This document shows positions 60,001 through 64,000 of a DNA stretch of 64,000 bases, in pieces. Source of the DNA: Tetracentron sinense (taxonomy: Eukaryota; Streptophyta; Magnoliopsida; Trochodendrales; Trochodendraceae); the NCBI GenBank assembly GCA_015143295.1, contig CM026563.1:5146001-5210000 (forward strand), given 5' to 3'. The notes beneath the pieces are model-generated. The model saw only the letters and a program-made list of their open reading frames with translations, had not been told where the DNA came from and did not search any database. The translations under genes were made by a program, and so were the position numbers. Numbering within the stretch: the stretch's first letter is position 1; each line of letters opens with the position of its first letter.

Positions 60001-62495
60001 GGAACCCAGTCCTATGATCGAAACATTTATATATTGGGCGTAACGTAAGTTACGTAACGGTTTCAGGCGTTACAGTTTTGTTTCAGGATAAACGAGTAAA
60101 GGTACTGTATCGGGTATCAAACATCACCGAAACTTTTACGTAACAGTTTCAGCGTTTTTTTAAACCATGCTTCCTAGGAAGCGAGTCTATCCGAGGAAGC
60201 GAGTCCGGGAAATGAGCTTCCTATCTTGTACATAACTTCCCTGCAACTATGTTTAAAACACTGATCCTTACTCGTAAGATTCAATCTATTTTTTTAAAAA
60301 TACAAAAACTTAATAAATCATAAAAATAGAATAATCTATTACCCAAAAGATTTCATTCATATCTATTAATAAAAATAGTAATGAATATTTCATTACATAC
60401 GTTATAAAAAACACAGATGAATTCCATAAAATGAAAATAAAAAAACCAGAATTTTATTAAAGATAAATCAACAAAAGTAAACCCATATAATTATGTTGTA
60501 TAAGATAAAGTGTCAAAAGACTTGTACAATTAAAAAGACTAATAAAATAAACTATCAAGTTTTCCCCAAATCCAACTCCATCTTTTTTCAAATTTTTTTT
60601 TTTCCGTTTCACATCAACGGAGAGAACCCAAATGGGGGTTTTGGCATGTCCGTAACAGGGGTTTTTCTATTTCTTCTCTCTTCTTAAAAGACATAAAGTA
60701 CCTTTAGAAAATTAAAAGAATAAAAAATATTTTTTAAGTAGTGGTTCGTAAAAGGGGTTTCGTGCTCGAATCGCCTGAATCGCTAATCGTAACCTAAATC
60801 GCAAATCAAATGCGATTTTTCCAATTAAGATTTTTACCTCCAATTTGAATTGTTTTGCTTGAGATTTGAATTGAATCGTAAGATTTGAATCGCAAATCGC
60901 AAGGATTTAACAACCATTTCTTACACCTCACCTTATGCCTGTAGAGGTTTTAATGCCTCGCCTCACACCTTGGTCTTTTAAAACATTGATAAGGAATGCA
61001 ATTTTAGTACGAACATGAATAGGGTGGTGGCAATAATTAAGATTGATGACTGAGAGATATCCCAAGGCAACCAGTTTCGGTATCTCGACTCAATTATTTA
61101 CAAGGATGGAGATATTTAAGATATTGCCTACATAATTATAGTCGGGTAGCTAAAGTGGAAATGTGCTTCTGAAGTGCTGTTTTAATACAACGGTAAGACT
61201 AGCAATGTTTTATGCAACAAAATGTTGGGCTACTAAGCAGCATCATACGAATAATATTGGTGTAGCCCGAAATGAACACGTCTGACTGAATATTGGAGTG
61301 GCCCCAATTCATACAATAAGGGAGAGTTGATTGATTTCAACTTGGTTACTATTTGTTTGTTGTAGATCCTTTTAAGCATCCTCTGTATGGCTGAAGAAGC
61401 TTTTAGATCCATAATTTTATGTGAAAGTTGATGATGTGGATCTTATATATATATTTTTGTTCGATTAATGGTGCACATTAATTAGCAGCTTTGTTTCTTC
61501 TTTGCTACTAGAACTTTGCAATTTGGTCATTGCAAGTGTAACTTAAATAAATCTATTATATTATCACCTCTCAGTGTCTCTTTTTTCTCTTTGAATCTCT
61601 GTGATGTTTAGTCTAGTTTACTCATATTCAGAAACTATTTTGTATCAGAAATGTGGGTCTTTAGTATAAATTATTGAATTTTCTTCCCTCATATGTAATT
61701 AACAGTTTCAAGAGCTCAAATTTCAGCTCCACCTGGATTTTCAGTTTTAAGCAGAGCACCACCTCCAGGGTTTTCTTCTCATGAGAAAGTGGACCAGGCG
61801 TTCGACACTAATTATGGTTTGTTTTTTCGTTTTACAATTGCTTAGGAGTTATACCAGTTTAAGTTGATTCCAACTTTTTTTTTTTTTTGAAATTTTATTG
61901 TCCCCTGAATTGGTTTACAGGTAGCCATTTGCTTGAAACTTCCTCCTTTATGAGAAATCAGTATCAGACACCACTAACTGGGAATATTGGCAGCATTGGG
62001 GATGTTGAATTTATTGATCCTGCCATTTTGGCAGTTGGTAAAGGGAGACTTCCAAATGGCCTGAATAACTATGGTTTAGATATGCGGTCAACTTTTCCTC
62101 CACATCTTAGTGTTTCTGAAAATGAGGCAAGACTTCAGCTGTTGATGCAACAATCTCTCTCTTTAAATCAGAACCTGAGATTTTCTGATCATATTGGGGA
62201 TAAGTTTTCTCCTCAAAGTGATGCGTATGGCATTCCCTCGAGGCTTCTGGAGCAATCCCAAGCCAATAATCTTTCCCCATTCATGCAGTTGTCACTCCAG
62301 CAGTCTAGAAATGCACGCATGTCAAATGGCCATTGGGATGGGTGGAATGAGGTTCAAAATGGAAACGATCTGGCTATGGCAGAGCTCCTGAGAAACGAGA
62401 GACTGGGATTCAATAAAATTTTTCCTGGTTATGAGGATTTGAAGTTCAGGATGCCTAGTTCAGGCGACATATACAACAGAGCTTTTGGAATGTGA
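48451..62495 (+). CDS. NOT4: CCR4-NOT complex subunit 4 (NOT4) E3 ligase
   Basis: Twelve coding exons: 48451-48543, 48839-48966, 49068-49221, 49358-49467, 49724-49807, 50011-50059, 50168-50259, 55300-55438, 55779-55858, 55963-57470, 61706-61816 and 61921-62495. They sum to 3123 bp and 1040 residues, with GT-AG junctions in phase. A C4C4 RING covers residues 9-56 (CPLC, C26/C28, C33/C36, CPAC). An RRM starts near 108 (NLVYIMGIPP, YFGQYGKVLKVSV, YITYSKEEEAVRCI). A CCCH finger follows (KYCHAWLRNV, then PCNNPDCLYLHD). The C-terminal half is Ser/Asn-rich and disordered, with APPGFSVLSRAPPPGF. NOT4 is the RING E3 ligase associated with the cytosolic CCR4-NOT deadenylase, acting in mRNA decay and co-translational quality control. 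Introns 7 (5.0 kb) and 10 (4.2 kb) are swollen by transposons. Intron 1 has an unusual GTTTGA donor. Confidence 0.95.
49815..50014 (+). repeat. 107-bp duplication carrying a splice acceptor
   Basis: A 107-bp unit in NOT4 intron 5 is repeated (starts at 49815 and 49922). Both copies end GCATTTG(T/C)AGAGCATG. The second AG (50009-50010) is the real acceptor of exon 6. The first copy keeps a TTTGTAG acceptor-like site about 107 bp upstream. Confidence 0.85.
50272..50542 (+). repeat. 151-bp tandem duplication in intron 7
   Basis: Units start at 50272 and 50423 (CAATGCGTG..., AGCACCCAAGGTTTAAAATC-like core, CCAATGTCAC). The second unit is interrupted by the hAT element at 50543 and resumes at 52375. 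Confidence 0.8.
50719..51144. mobile_element. Nested hAT MITE, 426 bp
   Basis: The ends CATAGTTGCAGGGAAGC and GCTCCGGTAACTATG lie inside a perfect 8-bp duplication GTTAATAG (50711-50718 and 51145-51152). The interior is rich in GGAAGC/GCTTCC motifs. The same family, in the opposite orientation, occurs at 59321-60251. Confidence 0.85.
51504..51912. repeat. Minisatellite, six ~66-bp units
   Basis: Six units of 65-69 bp, each with TTTAATGAGATGATGAGAGT, GACCCTAGCATTA and TTGTTAGGGTTAAAAC, lie inside the hAT element. A spurious open frame runs through them. Confidence 0.9.
53214..54441. mobile_element. hAT element, 1228 bp, in NOT4 intron 7
   Basis: The ends CAATGATTTAAAACGC and (complement) CAGTGTTTTAAAAAGCG are inverted repeats. 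A perfect 8-bp target duplication ATTAGATG lies at 53206-53213 and 54442-54449. Subterminal AGGCGTGAGGCG and CGCCTCAAGGC motifs are GC-rich. (AT)n and (AG)n tracts lie at about 53995-54029. No transposase is encoded. Confidence 0.88.
57957..58007. repeat. 23-bp stem hairpin in NOT4 intron 10
   Basis: CTTAATTAGTGTTTG(T)CTAGATA pairs with TATCTAGGCAAACACTAATTAAG across a 5-base loop (TTCAG), with one mismatch. Weaker pairing extends a few bases outward. Confidence 0.9.
58146..58496. mobile_element. hAT-like MITE, 351 bp
   Basis: Ends CATTGTTACAAATCTCTTG and (complement) TAGTGTTACAAATCTCTTC are inverted repeats. Flanks CTTGCTGA (58138-58145) and CTTGCCGG (58497-58504) match at 6 of 8. Confidence 0.65.
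59321..60251. mobile_element. Middle hAT element, 931 bp
   Basis: The ends CATAGTTATCAGAG and CTTCCCTGCAACTATG have a perfect 8-bp duplication TTTAAAAC (59313-59320 and 60252-60259). It is a relative of 50719-51144 in the opposite orientation. The duplicated target is part of the terminal TTTTAAAAC motif of the outer element. Confidence 0.85.
59590..60169. mobile_element. Inner hAT-like element, 580 bp
   Basis: The ends CAATGTTTAAAAAAAAGGTT and (complement) CATGGTTTAAAAAAACGCTG are inverted repeats, with many TACGTAACG motifs inside. Flanks CTTTCTAG (59582-59589) and CTTCCTAG (60170-60177) match at 7 of 8. Confidence 0.75.
61061..61250 (+). mobile_element. RTE LINE fragment in NOT4 intron 10
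   Basis: Plus strand reads QFRYLDSIIYKDGDI then VG*LKWKCASEVLF and, in another frame, LCNKMLGY. This matches the plant RTE block QFRYLGSII...GWLKWR.A.GVLCD and LYG.ECWA. Stops and frameshifts show it is dead. Confidence 0.6.
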
Positions 62496-63790
62496 TTTTT
62501 CTAGGAACTGATTCTGCATTTGGCTTGCTTTGCAATTGTTTGATCGGAGGAACAGATGTGACCGTGTACATATTGACGACCTCTACTCTGGAGATTGGGA
62601 TGACTGTATTTGGTGTTATTGAGCAGCTACTAGTTCTCTGTAATAATAGGAGCTTGAAGAAGGGTTGAGCTATCCTACATTGGGTTTTGGAGTGTTCCCT
62701 TTGTTTTCTGGATACCGGCAGGTAAGGAGAACCTTTTGTTGCATTCATTGTCTATGAAATCAATTCTTATTTTTGATGGAAAAATAGTAGCAAGCTGTTT
62801 TCTTTTCCTTTAATACTATAGAATTGTACATTACATTGATTGTGGTAGTTTCTTATGTTCTTGTTGCATTGCAGGCAAACAGGGATAGAAATCTAGACGT
62901 GAAGGTTGTGGAATGGAGCCATGGAAAGCTGTTCAATTGATCTACAGGTTCATCATCCTCCAGAGGGGATTGTTTTGGTCACACAAAAGAGAAAAACCAG
63001 GCTTGCTGCATTTACATAACTGAACTCTAAATTTGAGAACTGTTTTATGTTTATAGTTCCCCAAGAATTTACATGGATTGAAAATTTGAGCTGGAAAAAC
63101 CAAGTTAGCTACAGTGTTCATGACAGCTAAAGGGATTGAGCTTTGTTTTTTCTCACTCACTATGGATTAGCAGCACTTTTATTCGTCAATTTTTACCTTG
63201 TTAGATTTGGTGACTTCATGGCTCAGAATTTTTCTGCTCTATGTTCCTTCCCCTTTTGGATTCCGAGAGCCAAGTGAGAATCACTTTAGAGAGTTCCCAC
63301 CAACAACAGGTTCGTACGCCTCCTGCATCAGTAACCTTTTTCAGAAGAATGTGGACGACTTTGCTGTTGCTGCATTGTGCTGGTGAATCGCGTATATGCC
63401 AGAGAATGTCCATTAAGTCCTTTTTGAGTTGGTATGCACGAATAGTCTACTCCAAGTCCATCCACTTCCTTTCCACAAGTGTATCTATCATTACCTTGTG
63501 GTTTCTTGGTGTAAGAACTGTGCCTTGTTAATCTTGTACTTGGCAAGCTTTTGGGCTCCTTTTGTTTGTATTGTTTGAACTTCCGAATGAAGCACAGGGT
63601 TTTCATCTACTAATTATTACCATCTCAAACATCCAGCAGCAGTATGGTACTCATGGGGTTTGTGTGGAGAACAACCCAAACTGGCCTGAAAATGAGGTAT
63701 ACTATAATTGTTGCTCCTTTTCCGCAACTGTCGTGTTTAACTGCAGTTCCTTTCAGTATTCTGGTACAAAATGCATCATGTGTCTCTTTT
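62496..63790 (+). other. NOT4 3'UTR region with an intron
   Basis: A GT-AG intron is likely at 62722-62874 (GCAG/GTAAGG donor; TTGTTGCATTGCAG acceptor), 226 bp after the stop codon. Open frames further on (63198-63531) look like chance in UTR or flank. The polyadenylation site is not fixed. Confidence 0.5.
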
Positions 63791-64000
63791 AACACCTTTT
63801 AACTGTGTTAATATTCACTAACCCCTTTAGTGGTGGACAATTTTACCTTGTTTTTTTAGTTTGTTTTTTTAAAAATTACTAAGAGTTAAAATTTCGCAAC
63901 CAGGTTAAAAGGGCTGTTAAAGGGGCTCTGAGCGGGGCAGACCAAATTCGATCCCGCATTTGATGGTTACTTGAATGGGTTGATCTTGAATAAAGGGTTG
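63791..64000. other. Downstream flank
   Basis: An AATAAA hexamer at 63989-63994 could be a polyadenylation signal or chance. Nothing else is recognised. Confidence 0.35.

Larger units (their letters stand above)
58668..60263. mobile_element. Outer hAT-like element, split by insertion
   Basis: Left end CTCTGTATTAAAATTCGA and right end (complement) CAGTGTTTTAAAACCCGA are imperfect inverted repeats once the inner element is set aside. Flanks GTCCATAC (58660-58667) and ATCCTTAC (60264-60271) match at 6 of 8. The interior is rich in GAGTT/ACTCG motifs. It contains 59321-60251. Confidence 0.55.

Noticed and set aside
63198-63531. Open frames downstream of NOT4
   Set aside because: Overlapping frames on both strands without motifs, in probable 3'UTR or flank.

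Overview
The window is nuclear DNA of a flowering plant, probably a eudicot. The evidence is two intron-containing, plant-type genes with GT-AG introns, AT-rich intergenic sequence, and a dense mix of typical plant transposons (Copia, MULE, Helitron, hAT MITEs, L1 and RTE LINEs, tRNA-like SINEs). The species cannot be fixed from sequence alone. No prokaryotic operons, rRNA genes, functional tRNA genes or CRISPR arrays were seen.

Layout: 1-5550 is intergenic, with several MITEs and a SINE. 5826-7960 (+) is a three-exon gene for a 654-residue NT-C2 (EEIG1/EHBP1-type) domain protein, perhaps preceded by a 5'UTR exon carrying a uORF. 7961-17900 is repeat-rich: an L1 LINE and a hAT-like MITE lie inside a decayed RTE LINE, and one frameshifted exon of a GH9 endoglucanase survives at 15404-15585. 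17985-21954 has both diagnostic ends of a Helitron and carries a broken first exon of a SnRK1 beta-subunit (AKINbeta) gene. Only 34 bp further on is a young Ty1/Copia element (21989-26726; 291-bp LTRs with 3 differences; TSD CTGAT). 27368-27832 is a SINE with a small Mutator-like MITE inside it.

31664-41203 is the most striking object: a 9540-bp Mutator-like element (MULE) with 990-bp nearly identical terminal inverted repeats and a perfect 9-bp target duplication. It holds a FAR1-type transposase gene in one continuous frame broken only by two nonsense codons. On the opposite strand it holds an apparently intact two-exon gene for a GRF zinc-finger protein with a hydrophobic C-terminus, a decayed RF2a/PosF21-type bZIP fragment, a possible FKBP N-terminus bracketed by a 19-bp inverted repeat, and an orphan 33-codon exon.

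41213-47500 is intergenic (SINE, tandem duplications, LINE remnant, hAT MITE). 48451-62495 (+) is a 12-coding-exon gene for the plant CCR4-NOT subunit NOT4 (1040 residues, RING-RRM-CCCH). Its two large introns have been inflated by nested hAT elements whose 8-bp target duplications can still be read. The gene appears to have introns in both UTRs.

The two cellular genes are independent: NT-C2 proteins are thought to act at membranes or the cytoskeleton, and NOT4 is an E3 ligase/RNA-binding subunit of the CCR4-NOT complex. Most of the remaining sequence is transposon-derived.
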